The notes: a model not told the origin generated them from the letters alone. Positions 32,753-42,432 are shown, counted from the stretch's first letter. The stretch is 42,795 nucleotides of DNA from DASUTB01 sp036374835 (GCA_036374835.1 DASUTB010000092.1:1-42795); one strand, 5' to 3'. Numbers and translations are program-made.

Positions 32753-33265
32753 TTATGCGCTTTTGTCGACGAGGCCGCGGAGGTAGCACGCTTGGCCAAC
32801 GTGCTGATGGCAGTCGCCGAGGACGCTCACGAGGCGGACGCCGGCGGTGACCGGCGGCGTCCAGCGATCGTCGATGACTTGATCGAGGTCACCGTCGGAC
32901 AGTTTCTCGAGGTACCCGAGCGTGCGCGCGTGGGTCGCGTCGTAGTACCCGATGAGCAGGTCCGGGCCATCGGGGCGGACAGCTGCGACATCGTCGGGGC
33001 CGTGGCCGTATCCGGTGTCGTGGGGGTCGAAAGGGAGGTCGAAGCGCTCGACCCAGCCGTCGGCCGTCCATACCTGTTCATCTCCGGCGAGGTCGGCGAC
33101 GTGATCGTCCTGGATTCGGGTCAGATGCCAGATCAGCCATGCGATCGAGTTGGCATTGGAATCGGGACGGTAGGCCAGCCGGTCGGTGTCCAGCCCGGCT
33201 ACCGCGACGCGTACCAGGTCGGGAAGTCGGTCGAACGATTCGCGCAGGATGTCGGTGCTTCGCAT
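32753..33265 (-). CDS. DinB-family (mycothiol/metal-dependent transferase) protein
   Basis: From ATG 33265, 170 residues (MRSTDILRESFDRLPDLVRV). The four-helix DinB fold is evident: LAYRPDSNANSIAWLIWHLT, RIQDDHVADLAG and the C-terminal VLGDCHQHVGQACYLRGL. The His in WHL, RIQDDH and CHQH give the likely three-histidine metal site. In actinobacteria DinB proteins are often mycothiol-dependent S-transferases (DUF664). The substrate is unknown. The gene is 13 bases downstream of the macrodomain gene and likely shares its transcript. Its stop codon is followed by motif copy C. Confidence 0.85.
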   Translation of the reverse strand: MRSTDILRESFDRLPDLVRVAVAGLDTDRLAYRPDSNANSIAWLIWHLTRIQDDHVADLAGDEQVWTADGWVERFDLPFDPHDTGYGHGPDDVAAVRPDGPDLLIGYYDATHARTLGYLEKLSDGDLDQVIDDRWTPPVTAGVRLVSVLGDCHQHVGQACYLRGLVDKSA

Positions 33266-33278
33266 GGTGGGCTCCGGT

Positions 33279-33788
33279 CTACTCGGGGACGTGATTCCGG
33301 AACGCGTCGTAGACGTCCCGGCTGAACAGGACGAAGTGCGCCTCCGCGACGGACGTATCGGCATCGCGGACGGTGGTGACGGCGATCCGCGCGGCATCGT
33401 CCAGCGGCCAGCCGTACAAACCGGCCGACACGGCGGGGAAAGCGACGACCTGCGCGCCGAGCTCATCCGCGACGCGCAGCGACTCACGGTAGCTCGAAGC
33501 CAGCAGGTCGGACCGGTCCTCGCTCTTGGAGAACACCGGGCCGACTGTGTGGATCACCCACTCGGCCGGAAGCTCGCCGGCGCCGGTGGCAACCGCCTGG
33601 CCGGTCGGCAGGCCGTCCGGATACCGCGTCCGGCGCAGCTCACGGCACTCGGCCAGGATGGACGGACCGCCGCGCCGGTGGATCGCGCCGTCCACGCCAC
33701 CGCCGCCGAGCAGCGACGAATTGGCCGCGTTGACGATCGCGTCGGCCCGATGCTGCGTGATGTCGCCTTCGAACAGCGAGATCTGCAT
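33279..33788 (-). CDS. Macrodomain O-acetyl-ADP-ribose deacetylase-type protein
   Basis: From ATG 33788 (MQISLFEGDITQHRADAIVN), 169 residues, a single macrodomain. Characteristic segments are GDITQHRADAIVNAANSSLL (8-27), GGGGVDGAIHRRGG (29-42), ECREL and TGQAVATGAGELPAEWVIHT, and FPAVSAGLYGWPLDDAARIA with the GLYGWP loop that holds the distal ribose. The NAANSS, GGGGVDGAI and GLYGWP motifs are those of MacroD/YmdB enzymes, which hydrolyse O-acetyl-ADP-ribose or ADP-ribosylated residues. It is the first gene of a two-gene unit with the DinB gene. A role in NAD+-linked stress responses is inferred. Confidence 0.93.
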   Translation of the reverse strand: MQISLFEGDITQHRADAIVNAANSSLLGGGGVDGAIHRRGGPSILAECRELRRTRYPDGLPTGQAVATGAGELPAEWVIHTVGPVFSKSEDRSDLLASSYRESLRVADELGAQVVAFPAVSAGLYGWPLDDAARIAVTTVRDADTSVAEAHFVLFSRDVYDAFRNHVPE

Positions 33789-33837
33789 GCACCCAGTCTG
33801 GCGGACCGGCCGGGATTCGGCAGCATACGGTGAGGGG

Positions 33838-34236
33838 ATGGGCACTGTTAGGGAACTTCGGCTGGTCGTGACCGTCGACAACTACGACGAAGCCGTCGCC
33901 TTCTATCGCGACACGCTCGGGCTCGATGAGCTCGCGGACTTCTCGTCCGAGAACGGCAGGGTCGTCCTGCTCGAGGCGGGCCGGGCGACGATGGAGATCG
34001 TCAACGCCGATCAGGCAGAGTACATCGACGACGTCGAGGTCGGACGGCGGGTCGCCGGGCACATCCGGGTCGCCCTCGAGGTGGACGATTCCACGCGGAC
34101 CTCGCAGCGGCTCGAACGTGCCGGCGCGTCCGTCATCGCTGAGCCGACCCGCACGCCGTGGAACTCGCTGAACGCGCGTCTCGACGCGCCTGGCGGTCTC
34201 CAGCTGACGCTGTTCACCGAGGTGGGCGAGAGTTGA
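33838..34236 (+). CDS. VOC-superfamily (glyoxalase/bleomycin-resistance-like) protein
   Basis: ATG 33838, preceded by GAGGGG, gives 132 residues. The two betaalphabetabetabeta units of the vicinal oxygen chelate fold are visible: MGTVRELRLVVTVDNYDEAV, FYRDTLGLDELADFSSENG and RVVLLEAGRATMEIVNADQA in the first; HIRVALEVDDSTRTSQRLER, GAGASVIAEPTRTP-like strand and LDAPGGLQLTLFTEV in the second. Typical metal ligands such as a second His are not obvious, so it may be a ligand-binding or drug-sequestering protein rather than a dioxygenase. Divergent from the macrodomain gene and convergent with another VOC gene. Confidence 0.85.
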   Translation: MGTVRELRLVVTVDNYDEAVAFYRDTLGLDELADFSSENGRVVLLEAGRATMEIVNADQAEYIDDVEVGRRVAGHIRVALEVDDSTRTSQRLERAGASVIAEPTRTPWNSLNARLDAPGGLQLTLFTEVGES

Positions 34237-34270
34237 TTCCGCGTTCGCGCGGCCGAACCTCGCCGTCCGG

Positions 34271-34642
34271 CTACGCCTGGAACAACCCGACCACGTTGCC
34301 CTCGGTGTCAGCGACGCGCGCGTATGCGCCCATCCCTGGGATGGGTGTCTCGGGCGTCACAACTGAGCCACCGGCGTTCTTCACCTTGTCGAGCGTCGCC
34401 TCGATCGAGTCGACGCCGACATAGATGGTCGGGTTTGGCGCATCGGCCGGGCGCTGGAACATGCCGCCGTTGATCGCGCCGGGCTCGGTGGGCAGCTGCT
34501 GCTCGTCGGTCTCGACTGTCGACGCGGTGACGTAGTCCATCTCCGGAAACTCGTTGAGCTGCCAGCCGAAGCATTGCGAGTAGAACCTCATGGCTCGTGC
34601 CTTGTCGTCGAATGGGATCTCGAAGTGGACGACCTTGTCCAT
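34271..34642 (-). CDS. VOC-superfamily protein (glyoxalase-like)
   Basis: 123 residues from ATG 34642. MDKVVHFEIPFDDKARAMRF, YSQCFGWQLNEFPEMDYVTA, PNPTIYVGVDSIEATLDKVK, NAGGSVVTPETPIPGMGAYA and DTEGNVVGLFQA form a short VOC protein, related to the CFP32/PhnB-like group of glyoxalase-like proteins known in actinobacteria. The sequence is only distantly related to the neighbouring VOC gene (33838-34236), so this is not a recent tandem copy. Function unknown; metabolite sequestration or detoxification is typical for the superfamily. Confidence 0.88.
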   Translation of the reverse strand: MDKVVHFEIPFDDKARAMRFYSQCFGWQLNEFPEMDYVTASTVETDEQQLPTEPGAINGGMFQRPADAPNPTIYVGVDSIEATLDKVKNAGGSVVTPETPIPGMGAYARVADTEGNVVGLFQA

Positions 34643-34757
34643 GGCTCACCCTTTCCTTAGGCGCCCGCGTTGGGCACTTCCGGGGGCCTCGATGACGCAA
34701 GCGCGGATGGCAGTGATTCTAGATGGCTGTAAATGGTTGCTTCAGTCTGCCCGGTCG

Positions 34758-35291
34758 TCAGCGAGGACTCTGCTCAGCGGGCGGATCCGCCGGAGTCGCC
34801 CGTTCGACGTCGTCGGACTCGCGCACGAGTTCGCTGAGCCGGAGTTGCACGCCGTGGACACCGGGCACGTCGTGCAATCTGACCGTTCCTTGCTCGCTCG
34901 CCGACGAGACGACCAGGGTTCCGCATCGCAGTAGGCGGTCGGCGAGACTCTGTTCGTAGGCAACATCGTGTATGTGTTCATGCGGGATGTCGCGACCGAC
35001 GCGAGTGAACACACCGCTACGCGTGATCAGGCGCTGGTCGGTGACGGTATACGTGGAGGTCAGCCAGTTCAAGATCGGCCAGACTCCCCATCCGACGACG
35101 ATGATCAGTGCAACGGCGAGAATTCCCCAGCGCAGAAGGTCCGGCTGGTCGTCCAGCACTACCGTGCCGGTGACCGCCGCCGTGATCACCACGATAAGAA
35201 CCAAGATGGGAACAAATATGGCCTTGACGTGGGTGCGCAGATGGTAGACGACTCGTTCGTCATCGCTGAGGTATTTACGAGAGAAGCCCAT
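34758..35291 (-). CDS. Bacterial PH-domain membrane protein (bPH2/DUF304)
   Basis: 177 residues from ATG 35291. MGFSRKYLSDDERVVYHLRT, then two hydrophobic helices (about 26-47 FVPILVLIVVITAAVTGTVV and about 55-76 WGILAVALIIVVGWGVWPIL), then the bPH2 domain: STYTVTDQRLITRSGVFTR, VGRDIPHEHIHDVAYEQSLA, CGTLVVSSASEQGTVRLHDV and PGVHGVQLRLSEL. The DIP...V..V.Y.QSL.DRLL.CGTL pattern is typical of this family of membrane-anchored PH-like domains. The biological role is unknown. The tail is Pro/Arg-rich and acidic. Confidence 0.93.
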   Translation of the reverse strand: MGFSRKYLSDDERVVYHLRTHVKAIFVPILVLIVVITAAVTGTVVLDDQPDLLRWGILAVALIIVVGWGVWPILNWLTSTYTVTDQRLITRSGVFTRVGRDIPHEHIHDVAYEQSLADRLLRCGTLVVSSASEQGTVRLHDVPGVHGVQLRLSELVRESDDVERATPADPPAEQSPR

Positions 35292-35355
35292 GCGCGTATC
35301 TTGACACGCTTTGCGAGGCGCTTACCGGCTTCACTGGGCCTACAGCCCGCGTTTG

Positions 35356-35386
35356 GCCGGGGAATGGCGGCTCTACGTGATCATTC
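35356..35386 (-). repeat. 3'-UTR motif copy D with hairpin
   Basis: On the minus strand GAATGATCACGTAGA (35386-35372) is followed at once by GCCG...CGGC (35371-35368 and 35359-35356). It lies downstream of the large symporter gene, beyond its terminator hairpin. It is the fourth copy of the motif seen after menD, the hotdog gene and the DinB gene. Confidence 0.6.
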
Positions 35387-35394
35387 TGACGGGC

Positions 35395-35434
35395 GCGGCC
35401 CGTTCCCCCAGGGGTTGAGTCGGGAACGGGCCGC
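35395..35434 (-). terminator. Terminator hairpin after the large symporter gene
   Basis: GCGGCCCGTTCCC (35395-35407) pairs perfectly with GGGAACGGGCCGC (35422-35434), a 13-bp stem with a 14-nt loop, 12 bases past the stop of the large symporter subunit. Motif copy D begins nine bases farther on. Confidence 0.75.
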
Positions 35435-35446
35435 CCGTCTTTGGTG

Positions 35447-37116
<1,670 letters not shown>

Positions 37117-37120
<4 letters not shown>

Positions 37121-37446
37121 AGCCGGTCTCCGTTCCCGTCGCGCTCACTGACACCGAACTCGTCGTCCAGCCGGTCCATTCGGACCGCGTAGATCAGGAT
37201 GAGCAGTACGAACGTGTAGATCGATCCCTGCTGGGCGAACCAGAAGCCCAGGGGGAACCCGTTGATGACGACCTCATTCAGCGGCTCGATGAGCAGAATT
37301 CCGCATACGAACGAGACGAGGAACCAGATGACCAGCAGGGTCACCATCAGGCGGAGGTTGCGCCGCCAGTATTCCTTGCGCCACGACTCATCGGTCGGTG
37401 GCGGTTGGTCACCGCGGCTGTCTGCCGCGCGTTCGGCATCTGTCAT
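37117..37446 (-). CDS. Sodium:solute symporter small subunit (DUF4212)
   Basis: 109 residues from ATG 37446, preceded by GGAG. The DUF4212 features are clear: YWRRNLRLMVTLLVIWFLVS with FVCGILLIEPLNEVVINGF, then PLGFWFAQQGSIYTFVLLIL and IYAVRMDRLDDEFGV. Two membrane helices and a hydrophilic N-terminus are expected. Small subunits of this type are encoded with the VC_2705-like large subunit and are needed for transport or folding. The ATGA overlap with the large subunit gene ensures co-translation. This is the first gene of the operon, about 260 bases from a divergent membrane protein gene. Confidence 0.93.
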
Positions 37447-37703
37447 GCCGCACTCCTTTCACTTGGAGACCCGCAGGCCACTACCCCCTTTGTGCGAAGC
37501 GAACGGGACGTCGCTTTCCGACCGCAAGGGCTGATCAGCGGGCGGCATGTTTCACATGGCGAACGGTCGGGACGGACGTTCTATCGGCTCGCCGGCGCAG
37601 TGCTGACCGCTCGGGAGCGCGGGCGCGCCGCCGGGAGACGGGCTTCGACCGCTCGCGAATCAGGGTCTGGGTTGCGGCCAGGTTTCGGCCATATGATCCC
37701 GAC

Positions 37704-38135
37704 ATGTCGACGACTCACGCCGCCAGTGCCAACGCCACGCAGCCCACGCGCCGCCGCGTTTTCCACATGGGAAGCGCAGGCATGCTCGTCGGCGGTCTGG
37801 TGGCCATCGTCGGATCGCTGCTGCCATGGGTTTCGACGCCGTTCGGGTCGCTCTACGGCACCGGCGGCCCGGGTTTGTGGACGTTGAGCGCCGGCTTTCT
37901 CGCCGTCGCCGGCGCGCTGATGCCGATGCCGCGACTGGCACTTGTGCACGCAGCCGGCGCCGGGCTCGCCATCGCGGTCATCGTGGTGTGGCAGGTCGCT
38001 CGGCTGATCGACCTCAGTGCCTCGACGGACAGCTGGGGGCAACTGCTTCCCAGCATCGGCTTGGTGATGGCGGCCGGCGCGGCGGTCATCCTGCTGCGTA
38101 CCGGCTACCGGCTCTGGTCCAGCAGACGTGAATAG
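37704..38135 (+). CDS. Small four-helix membrane protein
   Basis: From ATG 37704, 143 residues. After a short basic N-terminus (TQPTRRRVFHMGSAGM) four hydrophobic segments follow: LVGGLVAIVGSLLPWVSTPF, LWTLSAGFLAVAGALMP, LVHAAGAGLAIAVIVVWQVA and LLPSIGLVMAAGAAVILLRT. The pattern of small hydrophobic proteins with a LPW and a GGxGLW loop is common in actinobacteria, and I do not recognise a functional family. It is divergent from the symporter pair and upstream of a second symporter cluster, but a hairpin at 38198-38215 suggests a separate unit. Confidence 0.7.
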   Translation: MSTTHAASANATQPTRRRVFHMGSAGMLVGGLVAIVGSLLPWVSTPFGSLYGTGGPGLWTLSAGFLAVAGALMPMPRLALVHAAGAGLAIAVIVVWQVARLIDLSASTDSWGQLLPSIGLVMAAGAAVILLRTGYRLWSSRRE

Positions 38136-38197
38136 CCGCCATGTGCGCGGCGTGCGGTACCGGGTCTGGATGCCGCATCGGATCGGCGGTACGCAAC

Positions 38198-38215
38198 GCC
38201 GCAGGTGCTTGCGGC
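38198..38215 (+). terminator. Small hairpin after the four-helix protein gene
   Basis: GCCGCA (38198-38203) pairs with TGCGGC (38210-38215) around a six-base loop, 62 bases past the stop. It lies within the 132-base gap before the next operon and is a likely terminator. Confidence 0.45.
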
Positions 38216-38267
38216 ACGGCCGGTAGCACTTGCCGCTGCGCCGCGGGCCTGCCTTAGAGTCAGCACC

Positions 38268-38597
38268 ATGAACCAGGACGAGCATGACACTCCGGCCGAA
38301 GTGGACGCGACGGTACGGACGCTGCGCCGGGTGGCGGTCGGCTACTTCGTCGTCCTGGTCGTCGGCATCGTCGGTGTTCCTGGTCTGACTCTTGTGCTCG
38401 ACTGGTGGTCCGAGGGCCGGCTGCTCGGAGGTATGAGCCCGAGCTTCGTGATGGCCGCGTTCGGCCTGTACCTGTTCTTCTTCGTCATCGGTGTCGCCGC
38501 GGCAACGCTGTCGAGCGCCGTTGAGTCGCGCATGCTCGGAGGCCCGGACGATCGGTTGGCGGACGAGTACGTCGACCAGGACGGCGGGCAGGCGTGA
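38268..38597 (+). CDS. Small membrane partner of a sodium:solute symporter (DUF485-like)
   Basis: 109 residues from ATG 38268. Acidic N-terminus (MNQDEHDTPAEVDATVRTLR), two helices (VAVGYFVVLVVGIVGVPGLT and SFVMAAFGLYLFFFVIGVAA) and an acidic tail with the stop in the GTGA overlap with the next symporter gene. Size, topology and position match small membrane proteins (DUF485-like) that accompany actinobacterial cation:acetate symporters. The helix sequences differ clearly from the DUF4212 protein at 37117, so the window has two separate symporter/small-partner types. Co-translation with the symporter is certain from the overlap. Confidence 0.7.
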   Translation: MNQDEHDTPAEVDATVRTLRRVAVGYFVVLVVGIVGVPGLTLVLDWWSEGRLLGGMSPSFVMAAFGLYLFFFVIGVAAATLSSAVESRMLGGPDDRLADEYVDQDGGQA

Positions 38598-40297
38598 ACA
38601 CTGCGAGCCTGGTCGTCCTGATCGCACTGCTGCTGACCGTCGGCGGCTTCGCTCTTGCGATCCGTCCCCGCGGTGTGTCGACGCTCGACTTCTACCTGGC
38701 CGGCCAACGGGTCGGCGTGGTGACCAACGCGAGCGCGATCTGCGGTGACTACTTCTCGGCGGCGTCGTTCCTCGGAGTGGCCGCAGCGGTGTACGTCTCC
38801 GGCCTGGACGGGGTGTGGTACGCGACCGGCTTCGCGGCGGGTTTCGTCCCCGTTGTGTTGTTCGTCGCCGCGCCGTTGCGCCGGTTCGGTGAGTTCTCCA
38901 TCCCCGACTTCCTGGCGCGCCGGCTCGACTCCGAACGGGTGCGCCTGGTCGCGGTGGGCGTCGTGCAACTGATCATTCTGTCGTACCTGGTGCCGCAGGC
39001 GGTCGGCAGCGGGATCACGTGGCAACTGCTCGTCGGCCAGGGCGTCGCCGGCCTGTCGCCGTATGCCACCGGGGTGATCGTGTCCACCGCGGCCATCACC
39101 GGTCTGGTCGCCTTCGGCGGCATGCGCGGCACCACGTGGTCGCAGGCCGTCCAGTTCCTTCTGCTGCTGACCGCGCTGGTATGGCTGGCGATCGCGGTGC
39201 TCGCGTCCGGGTTCAACTACGGCACGGCGGTGGGCGAGCTCGACGCCGCGCCACTGATGAACCCGGTCTCCGAGCAGGAGGGGGACTGGGAGCTGGCAAC
39301 GACTCCGAACCGGCTCGAGGAGGATGTGCCGGCCACGTTCGGCGAACCCGGCGCCCGGTACGGCGCGTTCGGCCAATTCGCGCTCATCACCACATTGGTC
39401 ATGGGAACAGCCGGGCTGCCGCACGTCATGAACCGCTTCTTCACCAGCCCGACCGGACGGGCGGCGCGCATGACCACAGTGTGGGTACTTGGGCTGGCCG
39501 GCCTCTTCTACGCGCTTGCGGTGATGCTGGGGACGGCGGCCCGCTCGCTCATTCCCGGCGCGGTCGCCGATCATCCGTGGCTCGATGAGCTGACGGTGGA
39601 CGGCGTGCTGCGCGTTCCCGAGCATGCGTTGCCGGTGCTCGGCCGGATCTACGGCGGCGAGGCCGGGCTCGGCCTGGTGGCAGCAGGGGCATTGGTCGCG
39701 GTCATGTCGACCATCGCGGGGTTGTTGCTGGCCTCGGCCGCATCGTGGGGGCACGACGTCTATGAACGCCACATCAACCCCGGAGCGACGCAGGGCCAGG
39801 CGGTATGGGCGGGCCGCGCGACGGTGATCGTCGTGGCGTTCGCATCGGCCGGGCTTGCGCTCGGTATGCGGCCCGAAACGTTGACCGCCCTCCTGCCGTC
39901 GATCGTGGCGACCATGGTGACATGGGCGTTCGCGCTCGCCGGGTCGGCACTGACACCGGTGTTCATTCTGACGATCTGGTGGCGGCAGACAACGGCCACC
40001 GGCGCGGTGGCAGGCATGGTGGCCGGTGCGGCGTCGGCCATCGCGATGTTCGTCGCGGGCGTCGCGATCGGCGACGACGAACTCGGTGAGGTGCTGATGA
40101 CGCCGACGATCGTCGCGGCCCCGATCGCCGCGGCGGTGACGATCCTGGTGTCCCGGCGGACGTCGGTTCCTGCCAATCTTGATCAACTGTGGGTGAAGTT
40201 GCATGGCACGGCAGCCGACCGGCACGCCGAACGGCTCGCCAGGCTGACAATCGCCGGTGTGATCGACAAGGGGGCGAAGCGTGATGCGCGGCGGTAG
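38594..40297 (+). CDS. Sodium:solute (cation:acetate-type) symporter
   Basis: 567 residues with about 13 helices. SSS landmarks are STLDFYLAGQRVGVVTNASA, CGDYFSAASFLGVAAAVYVS, GLDGVWYATGFAAGFVPVVL, FSIPDFLARRLDSERVRL, GGMRGTTWSQAVQFLLLLTA, GTAGLPHVMNRFFTSPTGR, VAVMSTIAGLLLASAASWGH with DVYERH and LTPVFILTIWWRQTTATG. This is the monocarboxylate (MctC/ActP-like) branch and likely imports acetate, pyruvate or propionate. Overlaps the small partner upstream (GTGA) and the kinase downstream by 17 bases, making a four-gene operon: partner, symporter, LytS kinase, LytTR regulator. Confidence 0.95.
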   Translation: MNTASLVVLIALLLTVGGFALAIRPRGVSTLDFYLAGQRVGVVTNASAICGDYFSAASFLGVAAAVYVSGLDGVWYATGFAAGFVPVVLFVAAPLRRFGEFSIPDFLARRLDSERVRLVAVGVVQLIILSYLVPQAVGSGITWQLLVGQGVAGLSPYATGVIVSTAAITGLVAFGGMRGTTWSQAVQFLLLLTALVWLAIAVLASGFNYGTAVGELDAAPLMNPVSEQEGDWELATTPNRLEEDVPATFGEPGARYGAFGQFALITTLVMGTAGLPHVMNRFFTSPTGRAARMTTVWVLGLAGLFYALAVMLGTAARSLIPGAVADHPWLDELTVDGVLRVPEHALPVLGRIYGGEAGLGLVAAGALVAVMSTIAGLLLASAASWGHDVYERHINPGATQGQAVWAGRATVIVVAFASAGLALGMRPETLTALLPSIVATMVTWAFALAGSALTPVFILTIWWRQTTATGAVAGMVAGAASAIAMFVAGVAIGDDELGEVLMTPTIVAAPIAAAVTILVSRRTSVPANLDQLWVKLHGTAADRHAERLARLTIAGVIDKGAKRDARR

Positions 40298-41609
40298 TCA
40301 ACTGCTGGCTACGGTGCAGGCCGCGGTCTGGGGAATCGTGTACCTGGTGACGCAGGTCCTGGCCGACCCGCCGCTCGGGTTGGGGACGACGCTGATAATC
40401 GGGATCGTTCTCACGGTACTGCTTACTCTGGGGTACCCGTCAGCGCTGCGCGGGCCGCGAGGGGTGCGAACGTCGAGGCCGCCGTGGGCGCGGCGCGCGC
40501 TCACATCTCCGGCCGGTTCGAGTACCCGGCACAGTTCGCGGTCGACCCGGACGCTCGCGGCGGTCGGACGCCCGATGCCGCTGCGATCCGGACTCACCGA
40601 GGACGCGGCCCTGCGAACGGCCCGCCTGCTGCGTCCTCTCCTCGGCGGCGACGCGGTGGCCATCACCGACCGCGAGCAGGTGTTGGCTTTCGTCGGCCCG
40701 GGCGGCGGGCACCACAAGGTCGGCGATCCACCGCAGACCGAGGCCACCGCACGCGTGTTGGCCACCGGTCGGACCGTCGTCGTCCGGCACCGGTCCAAGC
40801 TCTCCTGCCCGCAGGAAGACTGCCCGTTGCAGTCGGCCGTCGTCGCCCCGCTGGCGATCGGCAAGCGCATCGCCGGCACGCTCAAGGTCTACCGCGTCTA
40901 CCCCGATCCGCCGGCCCGCGACCTGGTCGAGGGCATGGCCGGCATCCTCTCGCTACACCTCGAACTTGCCGAGCTCGACAGGGAGCGCAACCTCGCCGTC
41001 GACGCGAAGCTCGACGCGCTCCGGGCTCAGATCAACCCGCACTTCCTGTTCAACATCCTGAACACCATCGCGTCGAAGGCGCGAACCGATCCTGAGGAGG
41101 CGCGCCAGTTGCTGCTGCGCCTCTCGGATTTCTTCCGGTACGCGGTGCGCCAGGACGGTCACTTCGCCGAGTTCGGCCAGGAGTACTTCTTCGTCCGCAC
41201 CTACATCGCACTGGAGCAGGCCCGCTACGGCGATCGGGTGCGCGTGAAGTACGACATCGACCCCCAGGTCCTGACCGCGCACGTTCCCGTACTGACCATT
41301 CAGCCGCTCGTGGAGAACGCCGTCAAACACGGCCTGGCGGACAAGCTGGAGGGTGGCACGATCACCCTGAAGGCCAGAGTCGACCCGCTCACCCGGACCA
41401 CGGCGATCCAGGTCGCCGACAACGGGATCGGAATCCCGCCCGCGGTGCTGGACAAGATCATGTTGGGCGAGCTGGACGCAACCGGCGGAGTTGGGCTGCG
41501 GAACATCTCGCAGCGGCTGGAGACCCTGTTCGGTGAGCGGTATCGGTTCGACATCCAGTCCACGGAGGGGACGGGGACTGTCATCGATCTACGCATCCCG
41601 CTACGGTGA
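40281..41609 (+). CDS. LytS-type sensor histidine kinase
   Basis: 442 residues; GTG 40281 is followed by ATG 40284, and the frame overlaps the symporter by 17 bases. Two N-terminal helices (about 9-28 and 36-52) precede an odd Arg/Ser/Pro-rich stretch (about 54-95), then a GAF-like domain (about 100-225) with a Cys pair (Cys176, Cys181), then the kinase: LRAQINPHFLFNILNTIASK with His254, QPLVENAVKHG (Asn346) and ADNGIGIPP and GGVGLRNISQRLETLFGERY. These are the LytS/YehU-type HATPase signatures. Its neighbours are a LytTR regulator and a carboxylate symporter. See the finding on the unusual frame between about 40431 and 40575. Confidence 0.92.
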   Translation: MMRGGSQLLATVQAAVWGIVYLVTQVLADPPLGLGTTLIIGIVLTVLLTLGYPSALRGPRGVRTSRPPWARRALTSPAGSSTRHSSRSTRTLAAVGRPMPLRSGLTEDAALRTARLLRPLLGGDAVAITDREQVLAFVGPGGGHHKVGDPPQTEATARVLATGRTVVVRHRSKLSCPQEDCPLQSAVVAPLAIGKRIAGTLKVYRVYPDPPARDLVEGMAGILSLHLELAELDRERNLAVDAKLDALRAQINPHFLFNILNTIASKARTDPEEARQLLLRLSDFFRYAVRQDGHFAEFGQEYFFVRTYIALEQARYGDRVRVKYDIDPQVLTAHVPVLTIQPLVENAVKHGLADKLEGGTITLKARVDPLTRTTAIQVADNGIGIPPAVLDKIMLGELDATGGVGLRNISQRLETLFGERYRFDIQSTEGTGTVIDLRIPLR

Positions 41610-42397
41610 CCGCCATGCGTGCCAGAGCCCTCATCGTCGACGATGAAGCGCCGGCGCGCGAGGAGTTGCGCTACCTGCTCGACGAGTTCGAAGGAGTCCA
41701 GGTCGTCGGCGAGGCGACCAATGTGGAGGAGGCGCTCGTCCTGCTCCGCTCGCTGACGTACGACGTGGTGCTGCTCGACATCCGCATGCCCGGCGGCACC
41801 GGCCTCGATATCGCCAAGGCGCTGCGCGAGCTGGAGCAGCGTCCGAAAGTGATCTTCACCACGGCGTACCCGGACTACGCCGTCGCGGCGTTCGACCTCG
41901 AAGCCGTCGACTACCTTGTCAAACCGTTCGACGCCGAGCGGTTACGGCGCGCGCTGGATCGTGCCCTCTCCGGCGCCTCGGATGACGCGGACGGCGGCTC
42001 GACCGGACGCCGTCCCGGCAGCCCGCAAGTCGGCACACTGGGCGGCCCGGGTGGGGGCGCCGAGCCACTGGGCCGGATCCCGGTGCAGCGTGACGGCCGG
42101 ACGGTACTCGTGGACGAGGCATCGATCATCTACGCCAGTGCAGCGCGCGGGTATGCGTACTTGCAGCTTGCCGAGGAGCGTGTCCTGGTGAGCTTCTCTC
42201 TCAACGAACTCGAGCGGCGGCTGCACGGACATTTCTTCCGCACCCACAGGTCTTATCTGGTGAACCTCGATCACGTCCGCGAGCTCGTTCCCGACTTCAA
42301 GGGCGGACTAGCGCTGGTGATGGACGACCGCCAGCGCAGCCGCGTCGAGGTGTCCCGCCGGCAGGCCAGAGAACTGCGCCGTGCCCTCGGCATGTAG
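41606..42397 (+). CDS. LytTR-family response regulator
   Basis: GTG 41606 overlaps the kinase stop (GTGA); ATG 41615 is an alternative start. The 263-residue protein has a receiver domain (about 5-120: ALIVDDEAPAREELRYLLDE, VVLLDIRMPGG with the phosphoacceptor at Asp58, FTTAYPDYAVAAFDLEAVDY and LVKPF with Lys106), a Gly/Ser/Pro-rich linker (about 122-153), and a LytTR DNA-binding domain (about 155-260: GRTVLVDEASIIYASAARGY, LERRLHGHFFRTHRSYLVNL, RQRSRVEVSRRQARELRRA). LytTR proteins bind direct repeats upstream of target genes. The likely target is the symporter operon, but no convincing 9-bp direct repeat was identified. The next gene is convergent. Confidence 0.95.
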   Translation: MTAMRARALIVDDEAPAREELRYLLDEFEGVQVVGEATNVEEALVLLRSLTYDVVLLDIRMPGGTGLDIAKALRELEQRPKVIFTTAYPDYAVAAFDLEAVDYLVKPFDAERLRRALDRALSGASDDADGGSTGRRPGSPQVGTLGGPGGGAEPLGRIPVQRDGRTVLVDEASIIYASAARGYAYLQLAEERVLVSFSLNELERRLHGHFFRTHRSYLVNLDHVRELVPDFKGGLALVMDDRQRSRVEVSRRQARELRRALGM

Positions 42398-42432
42398 GTG
42401 GCCGTCACCCAGGCACAGATCCGAGATGTACG

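Noticed and set aside
38342..40225. 627-residue open frame opposite the second symporter gene
   Set aside because: Same reasoning: Arg/His-rich shadow without domains opposite a clear transporter.
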